A DNA stretch of 64,000 bases from Holothuria scabra (GCA_037179385.1 CM074184.1:13782001-13846000); one strand, 5' to 3'. Numbered from the stretch's first letter, positions 50,040 to 62,075 are shown. Program-made: numbers and translations. Notes: generated by a model not told the origin, from the letters alone.

Positions 50040-51432
50040 ATGAGACTAGATTTCCGTATACCTGAGATTTTGGTCTCGGTGCCTTGTGGTCTCGATACCA
50101 GCAATTTACTCGGACACTGTTGTCTGATGTGTGGTTGGTTATTTTTTGTCTTGACATGAGAAGGCATTCCGTAGGAAGGATCTGTGTCAAATTTACTATT
50201 TAGTCTAGAGAGCAAAGTTCATTGGGGGGGGGGGGCAACAGAATCATATTCGACACCGTTTTCTTTGGTCTTGAAGCGCAATCAGTAGCGTTAGATTAAA
50301 CTCGAATTTGGGGGACTATCACCTCCGTTAAACAGTGAAGAATGTAAACAAGGAGTGTTTTCCAAAATGTGGGGAACATGACCCCTATCCCCCAGTTCTG
50401 ACGCCCGTGAGCGAAATGAAAACATTTTCATAAACAAGGTTAGCTGTATTGAGTTTGATGGAAAGGTCATTCGAGGTTAGGGATAAAACACTGATTAGAC
50501 ATTACCAGACATGAAGGCAACTCAAAGAATGTGAAAGAAATATCCACACAGTCACGTGATATTATTGTCATCTGGGTAACGAGTTCTGCTAAGTCACATC
50601 ATTGGGAAAGTTTTCAGCTTATTTCCTTAGGTTTCATCTAACAACAAACAGAAAGGTCATATGGTTCTGGATTCTAATAGATTTCAGCGAATGCAACAGA
50701 GCAGCTAGGTTAATTAGAGAAAACGAAAAATGTTTTAGAGAAATCATTATTGATGTAGTATTAGATTTTAAATGAACCTGACAAAACTCCCTTCATGAAA
50801 CAGGTTTCAATTTTACAATAAGAACATAAACGTGTTTTTATAATTGTTTTGCATTCTACTGTAACTTCGTTTACGTACAAGGTCTCGGGCCATCAGGTCT
50901 CCGTCTCGGTCTTCAAGGTCTCAAATACACTGCTCATAAATCTACATATGCTTAGAGGAACAGTCCTACGTGATATGGTTCTCCTAACATGGCAAACAAT
51001 CAAGAGAGCAAGACATGGAATTTTGCCCAGCAATCTAGTTTAAGTCTGAAATCCACCCATTTTTGCTGGCCAGAAAGCTATCCAGAAAAGGCAATTGCTA
51101 CTTTTATACGCCAAAATGGGATTTGTGGTGGCAAAATTCCTCGGCCGCATTGCTCACTATGCAAATTATATGCAGTAAAGGGCAAGGTAAATTTAGGATA
51201 CGAACATTATTCAAAGACTTTTTGATCAAAATTTAAAGTTTCAATTAAGTCAATTTTGTGCTGATGAAATATGTAATTTCCATAATAGAATCACTAAGGT
51301 TTATTTAAACAGTGTCATTGACGTAACAATGTTGGTTTTTTATTATGAATCATAAAGCGAGTAAGTTATAATCTTTTCGTTTTAAAATTAACAATTTCAG
51401 CCTTTTATTGGCCCTAAGGCGTGTAACAGGCA

Positions 51433-51588
51433 GTGATGGGAAATTTAGATGGAGAATGATGGGGCGTTTAATTTATGCACATAGTGAAACTTCGGTTATC
51501 ATTATAAGCGATTAACGGATGATAATTTTTTTTAAATTTTTTAATGCCATTCTTTAACGGATGCACATTTAAATTTACTTCCCATCAC
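51433..51588. mobile_element. 156-bp MITE with GTGATGGGAA ends
   Basis: Left GTGATGGGAAATTTAGAT; the right end reads inward as GTGATGGGAAGTAAATTTAA. AT-rich interior, no coding. Confidence 0.6.
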
Positions 51589-51993
51589 CTATGGCAGTAC
51601 CATTCACGTCAAGAAACTAAGTTTAGGAGTTTTGACTGGAACAAGGCCTTGTTGTGTAGCTTACATCCACCGAAGCTATAAGGAAATCCTTTCTGAATCT
51701 CCAAACGACTCTTCACAAAGTCTTCTCTATACTAACAATCAAGACAATAAGGTAAATTATACAAATATTCCATAAGTCATCCCCATTTTTACAAAACTTC
51801 GGGAAGTTTACGGAATTTCCTTAAACACGAAAGCATAGTTCTCTATTATTAACTCAACAGATAACATAAATGCCCATTAATGTACGTAACCACTCATCTC
51901 CATGCAGCCCAAGAAACAATGAAGTTTTATTTCTTTTGAGACAAAGTATTTTACCGCAATAGAAAATATTCGCCAGTAGTACGTGTACAACTG

Positions 51994-52197
51994 TAAAACT
52001 CAGTCACACCAAGCAACGATAACGATATGATTTCAATACAAAAACTAATTTAGCGTCTAAATAGTTGCGTAATTTCAATGCAGTGATCTCATCTGACAGT
52101 TCACTGACCTATATTGAAATTGCGCTGCAACTATTTTTATGCTAAAATCGTTTTGCATTGAATCGAGTGCGTTGTCGTTCGTTGGTATGACCGGTTA
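51994..52197. mobile_element. 204-bp palindromic MITE
   Basis: Left arm GTCACACCAAGCAACGATAA ... CTAAATAGTTGCGTAATTTC. The right arm is its inverse (GAAATTGCGCTGCAACTATT ... GTCGTTCGTTGGTATGAC). The arms of about 90 bp would pair with scattered mismatches. Confidence 0.65.
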
Positions 52198-52830
52198 AAA
52201 CGATTTTGTGTAGTCTTCCAAATTAATTGAACAGGGGATATAAAAGAACGAGTTAGACAAGGACGTATTGCAGTCTGAACTGGTTAAACCTAATAAGAAT
52301 AGATCAAATCATACTATCATCTTGTAGTGTGCAAGACACTTCGGGTTTAGCCTAAATTAGGCCTAAGAACCGGTGTTAGTATAGGTGGAAGGGGATATTT
52401 CGTGAGAGAGGGTCAAATAAAATCTCCCATATTTTGTGTTGACTCCCATAAATGAGACGGAGTTTCTCGATTCAAGATTTGTATTTTCAACGAAGAAAAA
52501 TATTAAGGAAAACCTTTTTAGTTTTTGAAAATCTGTGTACGTGTGTAAAAGAGGGGGGCACGACCTTATAACACATGAAAAAATTATATGCATGCAACTG
52601 AATGCTTGTATCATGAAATATATCGGTACCCTTCGCAAATAAGGTAGCATTATTCGATTTTAGTTTTGAAATATTAAGAAGACTTGCACTGGTATCTCCT
52701 ATTTCCGCGACAGCTTGATATGGCCACCAACATCTTGGTACATAACAGCAGAAATATGGCTCCCAAAGACAATAAAACCAACCATATTTTCACTTGAGAG
52801 ATTTTGTAAACCGATAACTATCTCTTGTGA

Positions 52831-53022
52831 CTAGGTTGATGAATTATCCTTCAATTTGGGGAAATCCCTCGCTGACATCGCTAATTCTTTATATACGCCT
52901 GAAGACGCATAGACTATACATAAAACAAGAACACAGATGGTGGCGAAGATAACACCGTGACTGAAACTGTACCAATCCTCTAACATATTAAAGGGGTAGT
53001 GTAGCCTGTCAGAAGGAAGCAT
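52831..53022 (-). CDS. Unassigned 63-codon ORF with one membrane segment
   Basis: A true ATG at 53022 and stop at 52831. The predicted peptide has one strong hydrophobic helix (about residues 24-42, GVIFATICVLVLCIVY) followed by a polar tail. It could be a small membrane protein or chance. It lies antisense inside the large intron, with no known relative. Confidence 0.18.
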   Translation of the reverse strand: MLPSDRLHYPFNMLEDWYSFSHGVIFATICVLVLCIVYASSGVYKELAMSARDFPKLKDNSST

Positions 53023-53477
53023 GATGCTGGTATAGTCGCATACTTCTTAAAGCACTGTCAACGTATCATTTTCTCATCACAAAAATCTTGTTAAAGATCA
53101 TACCAACACCCTGTCTAGCCTTGAAACCATCTTATATCCCTATTATAGCCATATTGGTCATTTTATAGAAGATATGAAAATGTTTATTCTACAAATTGCA
53201 ACTAATGCACAATATTGTTTGGTCATGTTGATATTTGGCTAGAATTTTCTTCAAGATGTTCAGGACCTGAATGTTAAATAGAGTTACGGTAATTAATTAA
53301 CCTGTTTATGGTTTTATGGAAGTTTTGGTCCAAGATACTGTGTGGATCTTACCACCCTCTCTATGAAACTCCGCAAAACGTTTATTCTACAGCTTATCTT
53401 GAGAAATGTTGAATGGTATTTCATTATAATATTACTCGGTTAGTACTACCAGGTTGTACCCCTTGAGGGTGTATAGG

Positions 53478-53690
53478 CCGAATGTGCGGTCTAGTCGGCA
53501 GAGCATACTACTCTCACACGGAATGTTCGTGGTTTGATTCCCAACCCAAACCAGATAGCAATGACTTTAAAAAATGGGACTTATTACCGTTTACCGTCGT
53601 GATCCCAATAAGCAATGGAGCAGAGGTAACAATCAAGTGCCCCACAACTGGAAAGGGTCCTTGGACGCCGTTAAATTAAACCAGGAGAAG
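53478..53690 (+). mobile_element. tRNA-like head of a second SINE family
   Basis: TGCGGTCTAGTCGGCAGAGC (A-box region), CTCTCAC in anticodon position, and GGTTTGATTCCC (53531-53542, near-consensus B box). No acceptor stem pairs, so it is not an intact tRNA. What follows (to about 53690) shows no relation to the main SINE body. It may instead be a lone tRNA pseudogene. Confidence 0.5.
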
Positions 53691-53954
53691 GTCATAAGCT
53701 GAATCGTAAAACCATATCTAACATAAGCTTGAGGGTTTTCAAGAATTTGGGCCCAAATGGTCTGTAGGATCTAGTAAGTGAAATATTGCAAAATGATTAA
53801 CATCGTCCAATTAGTGATCTGTATATGGTATTTGAAAAATACTGGTTAGACCATATCGTAGCTAATGGACCACCTTATCAAATCTAATAAAATCTCTAAA
53901 ATGCCTGTATATCTTGCACTTGTTCATTAAAGCAAAAGTACCAGTCAACAATAT

Positions 53955-54215
53955 AGATGAATCCGATCAGCGCTTGTGTTTAGTGACTGTAGGCAGCCAT
54001 GAGTGGACTTCATCAGCCTTAAATAGTCTTCATTTATTGTCTACATGAATTTCAAACCCTCATATTCAGTGAAATTGAAGAAAGTACGATAAAATTCAGT
54101 GTATAACCATCCATGATAAAGGTAAGCAAGAAAATTGAAAGATTAAAAGGTGATAGACCCCAGCTATGGCCGACTGAAATCAGAAAATCACTTGGTGTCC
54201 GGATTCGTCTATAGG
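53955..54215 (+). repeat. Dispersed 250-bp repeat, copy 3 of 3
   Basis: Same family as 1412 and 28423, more diverged. The core CATGAATTTCAAACCCTCAT and the end block (GTGTCCGGATTCGT) are kept. Confidence 0.75.
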
Positions 54216-54360
54216 AAATATTTTAAGTGCTAATCATTGATTTGTGAGTAACAAGTAACATGGGCCATTACCAATAATTCACAGTAATTTTCGAATATTT
54301 TTAAATGCAATTTCATTCACATAGCGACTTTCTGAGGTCAATAACATTAATAATAAAGAT

Positions 54361-54645
54361 ATGACGACATATTATCTAGTATGTCTCGTTCTGGAAACTG
54401 CCTCCGAGTTCGGGATGTTCGAGAATAATGGTCGTTTGTTATCTGAGGTCATTCAAAGTCATTTGACGTTTTTAATAGTAAAGATAAAACCACAGAGACC
54501 GTTGGATTGGTTCAAGGCGTCGCTCCTGCGTCATTTATGCTCTAGAATACAAATAGCAGATGATAGATTGCCCGCCCTCGGTTATAATTATGTGCCTGTT
54601 TTAAAAATAATATTGCTTTTAAAACAACTTTGCTATTATCATTAA
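54361..54645 (+). CDS. Unassigned 94-codon ORF in the large intron
   Basis: A true ATG and a TAA stop. The sequence is rich in Leu/Ile, with no motif I can name. It follows about 145 bp after a copy of the three-copy 250-bp repeat. Likely chance, listed for completeness. Confidence 0.12.
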   Translation: MTTYYLVCLVLETASEFGMFENNGRLLSEVIQSHLTFLIVKIKPQRPLDWFKASLLRHLCSRIQIADDRLPALGYNYVPVLKIILLLKQLCYYH

Positions 54646-55937
54646 CCCAGACAGGATCACCGCTGTAGCCCCCATCCCTGCTCTGATCCATCTTATGTAG
54701 ATAAACCCACACTTTGTATTGTCAGATTACTACCATCTAGCCAGTATAGATCTACAATCTATATGTACCTGCATTCACGCCAATCATACCCTTTTTGTCT
54801 AACGTTGATAGAGCAACTGTATCCAAGGTTCGACTTGATTCAATACTCAATAAATAGCGTCATTTCTTAATTGAATTTGGAGGTGAAATTTGGTGAAGCG
54901 TGTAACTTGTTGTGACATTGGGAGATATAGCACGTGACGTCGCTTAATCAATGGTAAGGAGATAAGGTTGTCTTTACAAGTTGATCGGTACATTAAGCAA
55001 GATGTTGGTATTCGATCGATTATAGTGCATACTTTGTGCTATTGCACATTCGTTCTCGTCAAATTTCCCATTTCATATACGCTACGGAAGACCGATTATC
55101 ATGTGAGATAAGGAATTCGTGCTAAAGATAGCGCTAAATTAAAAACCGAAGTTTAGAATAATGAAGTTATTTTCACTAATTTCATTTGTGCATGAGTACG
55201 ACCGTGTACTGATATAAAACAGAATAACCAATATTTTCAAGACAGTTTGCGAACGTTCTTACGGCATGGTTCTGGCTAGTTTCTAATGTACTTGTTTAAG
55301 TTGTTACTACAATCTTGTAATCAATCGTATGAACTAAATTTTGAACAAATATATTCGTATTAATTAAGCTTCACGTAGCACCGTACTAGATTTTGTTGGT
55401 GCGCGCTCTTCTTAATGTTGGCAAGTCGTTAATGGTAATTTGCATCCGTTCATAGAATACACATCCTCATTTCAGCGATATTGGATGTCACAAAACTGTG
55501 TGGATTGACTCCTATCTTATTCTTTTTCGAACAACGGTCCCCATGCAGAAGCAATACGGTAGATGAATAAAAGAAACAAATGGGGGCCATTTTTTTCATG
55601 TGTTCAAGATATTCTAAGAAATAAAATAATTTGTAAAACGTAGATGTAATTATAAGAAACTAATTAAGGTTAACATTTCACAATTTATTATTGCAGAATA
55701 GTCCTTCATCATTTCCTGATTAGTATCAGGAACAATTTATTGATCTTGCACGTTCTAAAATGAAACCAGGAAATTACTCAACATCAGTTTGAAAGTATTT
55801 ATTGTAACCAAAACTTCAGTTTTCGCTTTATTTAGACTTGGAACCCTTTCCGTGAACGTAAAAAGACAACTAGCTGAGAATTTGAATGAAGTTCATGTCC
55901 TCTTCTCTTGACGTTTCGACCCGGTTTCATTTCATTA

Positions 55938-56095
55938 CATGTGTGTGAGTCAATGTCGGAACTCAATGTGTGAGTATGAGTCACTGTTGGGTCTCAGGAT
56001 ATGTGTGTGGGTCAATGTGTCGGGTATCAATATGTGTGCGGTGAGTCAATGTCTGGTCTCAATATATGTGTGTGTGTCAATGCCGGGCCTCAATG
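55938..56095. repeat. Degenerate minisatellite, about 31-bp unit, five copies
   Basis: The unit is TATGTGTGTGGGTCAATGTC followed by GGGTCTCAA, with length and base variation. Each copy ends in CTCAA or ATCAA. Confidence 0.8.
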
Positions 56096-56831
56096 ATTTT
56101 TGTGGGTTTTGGCTGAGTCTGAAAAGGAACGAATTTTTTCAACTTATAGGATCTAGAAAGATTTTGTTAGGTAAACATATTCACTCTTTTTGTCTTTGCT
56201 CCGTGCCGGACATGTCGAGGTCCTTTCACCTTTTCCGTAGGAAGTTGTTGTTGTCACTCAAGGGGACTTATTATTGTCGTGTTTAAGCAGTTCTTGTCAG
56301 TTACCCATAAATATTGCATGCATCGATAGCTGATTCAGAGGACATTTATGGAGACAAAGTGAGGCTAACATGTAAACCTCATCAGATAAAATTCATCCGT
56401 TGAAATGTTTACCCTACAACACAAGTTTCCTCCTAACGTTGTTAGAACTCATATACCTCTAAGGTGATCTGTTCAAGTAGTGATGTGGATTTTGTTATGA
56501 AAAGTAAAGCAGATGTCAGGAACTTAATCACAAATAAAGCAAATGTTAATGGTACTTCCGTGCAACATATTCATCCACACTGCAACGAGGCATCTTGAGT
56601 GAGGTGTCAAAAGGGGATAAAATGAAAGAGGCCAAAATGTCGTCAAGAACCGGCCATTTTTTCTCGTCTATATTAATTGTGTCTGTTGATTTCATTTGAT
56701 ATTCCCCAAATTAAAATTGAGAACCTAAGAGGTACCTAAAAACGCCTTCCTACTTACCAGATACTTTTTGACATGTTTTGAATTGCACACCCATGACCTT
56801 TAACCGTGCAGTCCATGTAGCCTAGTGGCGC

Positions 56832-57523
56832 ATCAACAGAGGGAATGGGGCGATTGCCCCTGGCTCTGAAAAGTGAACACGTTCTAATATTTGCCATTTG
56901 TAACACCAGTCAACGACCGAGTGGTTTTCCCAACTTTTCTTTCCCGAAATTCCGATTTCCCTCCAATAAAAGCTACATTTTTGTAATTATTTGTTTCAAA
57001 TATGCAACGTTTTTCATACGCTAAACGCGCTGCAATTTACAGTCCCTAATGCATAAGTATTAGCTCATGAATCAGTTTGGCAAATTTTTCGAACTCTGAA
57101 AAAGACAAAATCACCGGATAATCAAGTTACGTCGGCAACTACAGTGCTATCTTCATAAATTTTCTTTCATCAAATTCCCAATTTTCCCCGAAATAAGCTC
57201 TTGACTTCTAAAATGTCGTCGGAGAGCCTCAATTTGTTAGGCCTTAGATAACATTGTGTGGCAAGAACGATCTTTGGTTGTCCTGCAATCTCAGACTTGT
57301 CAATAAAGATTACATATTCTTCCGTTATTCTCGAACTGTTAACATTTCCTTACATAGGAAACCCAGAATCCAAAATTCCCTATAATATACAAGTTCCATA
57401 TTTTCATACATTTGCCTCTGAGGGGAAATAATGTTCCCACAAAATGGTGATCACACTTTAAAAAAAAAATCGGAAAATTTAGGTGCTTGCTCCCCCTGGA
57501 AAGTGTCTAGCTACGCCACTGAT
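56832..57523 (-). mobile_element. hAT-like MITE, CAGTGGCGTAG ends
   Basis: The right end reads inward as CAGTGGCGTAGCTAGACAC; the left, TAGTGGCGCATCAAC, is its decayed inverse. Contains ACACCAGTCAACGACCGAG and TTTTCCCAACTTTTC shared with 34373-34720. No target duplication evident. Confidence 0.6.
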
Positions 57524-57934
57524 GGCCCCAACTTTCCATGTATGTAGAAATAAAATTATTTTTGTTGCAAGACTGACAAATATCCATGGTCCGCAAAAAT
57601 GAAAATTCAATAGGAAAAAGTTGAAGAAAGTGATCGAGATTTATTGTGTCCTTTCACCATGCATGTTGGTTAGGACAATTTTCGTGAAGGACATACAATA
57701 AATTTAGTTCATTCGTTTAATTTGAATACGTGACACACTTTACTAGGTTCCTCAGAAGTTGAGTAGGGTTTCTTAGAAAGTGAGGAGGGATTTGGTGCAG
57801 TAACAGGTTATCTGAGTATCGATTGACATGAAGGTCGACTTAACGGCTACATATTTTATAGGGAGGTGTGCCAATGCCCCCAACCACCTCATCATCCACC
57901 GCTGATCGGCATTGACCTTATGCATTGACAAAAC

Positions 57935-58125
57935 ATGACGTCATCCTTGGGGGCAAAACAAAGGAACAAGTTGTCGTGCGCATAAGAATTCGCCCTGCAC
58001 TTGTAGCAGACTGCGCCCGTATTCTACTGGTTGACAAACCAGCTGTCTGAATTTTTCGATGTTGGTTTATTTTGCCCCCAACGGAGGGTGTACTTTTTTT
58101 CTCTGTGACATCATATGCCTGAGGT
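57935..58125 (+). repeat. 190-bp dispersed repeat, copy 2 of 2
   Basis: TGACGTCATCCTTGGGGGCA, CTACTGGTTGACAAACCAGC, CCCCCAACGGAGGGTGTAC, and TGTGACATCA. In this copy the left TTGGGGGCAAAA also pairs with the right TTTTGCCCCCAA. Confidence 0.75.
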
Positions 58126-60492
58126 TTTTTCTAGCACTTTAATTAGCTACAAGTAGGTTCAGAAAACACAAGGAAATAAATGTGTTATAGGGACATCTTA
58201 ACATATAGTGCAGACTGCAGACACATACATGTTAGATTAAACGCTCGCACTTCAATTTGAGTTCTTCTGTCTAAATTCCTTCAATTCGATATTGATCTAC
58301 CCGCGAGGCGAGTTGTTGTATGATAGCAGGTATAAGTTATTAGTAACCTTTAAGCGATTGATGGTGCCGGTGAATTATGGATTTTCTGCAGTCGTAAGCT
58401 GTTTGAATTCTTTGGTATAATTCCAATCACAAATCGGTCTACATTTTGTTTCAGTTTGCATGCATATTGTTTCACCCAGACGGTAAACCTTGTGATGTAG
58501 AAGCAGCTGTGTTAAGTAGCACGGCTACGATAATCTTTAAAGTAAAATCACAGTCTGAGAATCAAATAAAAACCGAAACGGTAAATGAAACCATTATCTC
58601 TCGTTAATATGCATACACTTGTACCTTGAAAACGATAACGTGTCTCGTGTGACTGCCCTTGTGCGCCCTTACGTGCGGACATTACCAACGCATAGTTACA
58701 TGAGTGATCGAGTGTCATTATATATTTAAGCCACATGTTAAAATTATCGTTATTGTAAATAATAGATGTAAAAGTTATTTAATCCTGTAATGTCAAGTGA
58801 TCAAGCTATGAATACATTATATATGCATCTACAACGGAAGCAGTAAATTAAGTAAGTAATAGTCTGTCACTTCATGGCCTAAAGTTTAAGATCCGAGTGC
58901 CAAAAGTCGGTATTTGAACAGGAAGTATGAAAAAAGACGATATAATTTTGCTCAGTTATTCCGCTTTTTTTTTGTTCAACCAATCAACCTTCCCTTTTTG
59001 ATAAGGAACCACGCTCTATCTTACGATTAGCCTTAAATTAAAGACTGAATGTATCAAACCTACTGTTTTAGTATTTTTACTATTCATGCCTTCAACCTTC
59101 ACATTGTAACTTCGATCTACCAATCTCGACTTATTATCATGCGTGTGTGTGTGACATTGAACAACTCCACAAATAGGGGGAGGGGTGAAAATCTTTTCAT
59201 TTTAGCTGTATGTGTAGAAAATGAAGTTCATTGGAAAGAGGGTCTTGCGCAAAACATCAAGTAGGCCTAAGGTATATTCTAATAGAGTGTTGAACACTGA
59301 AGGGAAAGTACGGTTAGTTCTTTGTTCGTCATTAATATAAGGAAAGAAACTAGTTTCCTTTAGACAATAGACAATAAATTATCCAAACCGGCAAACTCCG
59401 TCGACCTAAATGACTACTATTTAAAAAGACCACAACACTTATCAATGTGCCTGTCATTCTTCAAGTTTGGAGATTGAAATTATGTCTCAAACCCTCATCG
59501 TCAAGTAAAGCACATGTTGTACATCTCATCAAAATGTACTCCTTTTTTCTATCACAGTCTGTGTAATACTATAACCTACACTTATGACGTATATATAAGT
59601 CCACATCTATTCCTATCGTTATTTACATTCATCAGTCATTCTCATCCAACAGAACCTTGTTTAAATTTAAATGGACTGCACAGTGGTATGTTCTCTACGT
59701 AAATATCACATACATCATGCATTCATGCCTTGCATAAAACATAAACAAACACACATCACTAGTCACGAAGCTCACCTTGTTTAAAAGATTCCTGCCTTTG
59801 AAATTTTCATGTGAGAGACAAAATTGAAGCTCATGCAGGTTGAAAATCATAAAAACGATCGGTTGTCGTTCAATTTTAAGAATCTTACAGACAAATCTCT
59901 GTGGGTAATTGTACTTGTTTGCAATCAAGCGTGACTTGAGAATGATGATAATCATAATGTATATAGTTGTACGTTACACTTGTGTGATCTGTCTACACTT
60001 TGGCTGGAGCTTAATGAGCAACTTCATGACGTTGCATCGGGAGAAGAGGATGCAATGCAACCTTTTCTTTTGATCTTAAATTCACGCTCGTCAACTTTAG
60101 TTTTTATATTTTATATTTTTTATCTCTCTTTGGACGGTTTAATTTTAATTCTAAAACATAGTACGGTGGTGTATCCATATGTGCGCACAATTGGACGCAT
60201 TGAAGTTAAATTGGAACACATAAATAACCTTTAGAAAAAAAAAACGAAGTATCTTTGCCGACTTCAAAGCTCAAAAGTTTTCATAATTTAATGTCGTCTG
60301 TTTCCTAGCTACGAGTTCATTCAAATGAAATAGCCGTTTTTAGACTGCATCCAGCGATATGAAACGTACTCGGATCTTAATATGCTTTTGAAAATGTTGA
60401 CACCCTCTTAATCTGTTCTAAGTTCTGATAAATCGATTTGACATGATACTGAGACTGCTGTCCTCTACATACATTCGTTTTAAGTCTCTAAC

Positions 60493-60750
60493 ATGCCAAT
60501 CACCTCCTTGTGTCAACCTAGCAAATTCCTTATTGTTGAATACTCTTGCTTGTCATTTGCTCCTAATTGTAAATTATCAATGTTTACATTTCAATTTGGA
60601 TACTCAGGTGACCCTATTTACAACAAAATTCAGATTGTTAATTTCTTTGGAGTCAGCTGGGCAGAAGAATCTATTTACAGGACAGTGGATATTTTTACTG
60701 GCATCACCGCAAGAATTGTCCTAAAGACAGTATACAAGTCTGGACTTTAA
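60493..60750 (+). CDS. Unassigned 85-codon ORF in the large intron
   Basis: ATG at 60493 to TAA at 60748-60750. The second half (FGYSGDPIYNKIQIVNFFGV and SWAEESIYRTVDIFTGIT) has a protein-like residue mix unlike most short frames here. I do not recognise it, and no splice partner is obvious. It lies 1.2 kb before exon 2 of the MOLO1-like gene, on the same strand. Confidence 0.2.
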   Translation: MPITSLCQPSKFLIVEYSCLSFAPNCKLSMFTFQFGYSGDPIYNKIQIVNFFGVSWAEESIYRTVDIFTGITARIVLKTVYKSGL

Positions 60751-61149
60751 AGAGTGTGAGAGACAGAGAGAGAAAACCCCCTGCCAAATATGAATTAATT
60801 AAAAGAGTCCTTATTTTGGACGTTGTAAATATAATCTCTGTCTATCCAAATTTCGGGTCTGATCGAGACATGTTAGATAGGGTGACGGCAAAACGATTAG
60901 CATTTTCGACAAGAAAGGTCTTTCGTATCCACATCATGTTGAATATACTACCGTAACGATTGCAGTAAACAATCCTCGTGTTTACTTCCCCAGATTTACG
61001 AAATCTTCTGTATATAGTTTCATCTTTAAATCACTGTTAAAGTTCGTCTAATATATGAATCCCGAAGTTTAAATTTGTGAGTTCAACCGTATTGCAGTGG
61101 GTACCGCTTAGAGGAACGAAGATTTTTTCCACAAATTGCAGAGTGCCAG

Positions 61150-61285
61150 GAGACAGATTAAGGTGTTATGAAACAGGGTGTCGTAAGACAGATAGGGTGT
61201 CATGAAATGGGGTGTCGTGAGACAGATAGAGTGTCGTGATACAGATTGGGTGTTATATGAGACAAATAGGACGTCACGAGAGTGT
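61150..61285. repeat. Degenerate minisatellite, about 18-bp unit
   Basis: The unit resembles GACAGATAGGGTGTCGTGA, with alternation of GTGTCATGAAA and GTGTTATGA variants. About seven units, 0.65 kb before exon 2 of the MOLO1-like gene. Confidence 0.75.
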
Positions 61286-61613
61286 TAGGAAATTTCACTA
61301 GTATATTGTGACTGGATTTGAGACAATTGCTCTAAAATATGTTCTGGTGGAAAGTAAACGATTTGTTAATCATGTGAGTCACTTCCAATATTTAATACAA
61401 TTTACAATACAGAAAATTTACCACACTTGTCATAAAGACTTTCTTAGCAAATTATGAAAATGACCAATAGAGAAAACATTACTATTAAAATAACGTATTA
61501 TTTATTAATTGCTTGTCAATTAGCAAGTAAATTTACGTGGCACACAAAGAGTACAGTATACATATTTGCTCAGCAGGACTTATGCGGCCTCCGCCCCAAC
61601 TTGAATTTGAATG

Positions 61614-61882
61614 CAAAAGGGCCATAGCAGTGCGCCCCACATTTATTTTGAAGCAAAACCTAAGTCCTTCAGTTTCCATTTTATTTCTTTTCATAGTATC
61701 TTTTAAACCATTTTAGGACTTCGGTACTGCATATTTAAGGTAAACCAAGCAGTTACTCTTAGCAAATTTCAAAATTGAGAGAAAAAATATTGCCACATGA
61801 GTCTCGAGCGCCAGTCATGGATCAGGAAAGTCTACTATACCAATTCACGTTAGGGTGACTGCCTCCTCCCCCGCCCCTTTAA
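61614..61882 (+). mobile_element. TTAA-type MITE just before exon 2
   Basis: The right end is GTGACTGCC...CCTTTAA with TTAA at 61879-61882. The left end AAAGGGCCATAGCAGT is its inverse with some decay. It ends only 60 bp before exon 2 of the MOLO1-like gene, close to where a branch point would lie. Confidence 0.6.
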
Positions 61883-61942
61883 CTTAGTAAAGTCTAATTA
61901 AGACATGAATTAATAATCGTTCTCATCATTTTCCCTTTACAG

Positions 61943-62075
61943 TTGCTCAATTGAACGAAGATCTTTCGCAACGGCGACTCCAAAACAAATGTGTTTGTGA
62001 TAGCGGCTGCGATTCTGATGTGGGAGCCTACCCAATCGCTGTAGCAGTGGCGAATCAAATTAAAAGTAGTACAGG
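61943..62075 (+). CDS. MOLO1/TPM-like protein, second coding exon (gene continues past window)
   Basis: Second coding exon of the gene begun at 31996. The acceptor is a clean pyrimidine tract (TTTTCCCTTTACAG). The exon opens with two bases that complete the Val codon split by the intron, so the join reads DGIMTSQEVAQLNEDL, which fits the TPM/MOLO1 family with no gap. The rest has a Cys cluster (KCVCDSGCDSD) and then GAYPIAVAVANQIKSS, matching the start of the alpha/beta TPM core. The donor is ACAGG|GTATGT, leaving two bases of the next codon (phase 2). The two exons encode 117 residues plus two bases, about the first half of a typical member. I found no third exon in the remaining 1.9 kb, so the rest of the TPM domain and any membrane segment lie outside. 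Confidence 0.75.

Larger units (their letters stand above)
32216..61942 (+). other. 29.7-kb intron of the MOLO1/TPM-like gene
   Basis: The intron runs from GTGAGA at 32216 to ...TTTACAG at 61942, 29,727 bp in phase 1. It is large and contains most of the repeats listed separately (TTAA MITEs, hAT-like MITEs, SINE fragments, minisatellites). Several short open frames with real ATGs occur in it (47937-47626 minus, 53022-52831 minus, 54361-54645 plus, 60493-60750 plus), but none resembles a family I know. Long parts, for example 35.2-36.6, 37.2-42.2 and 54.7-55.9 kb, show nothing I can name. Confidence 0.7.

Noticed and set aside
50037..50080. CTGATGAG resembling a hammerhead ribozyme core
   Set aside because: The required GAAA after a stem II is absent, and stems I and III do not form.
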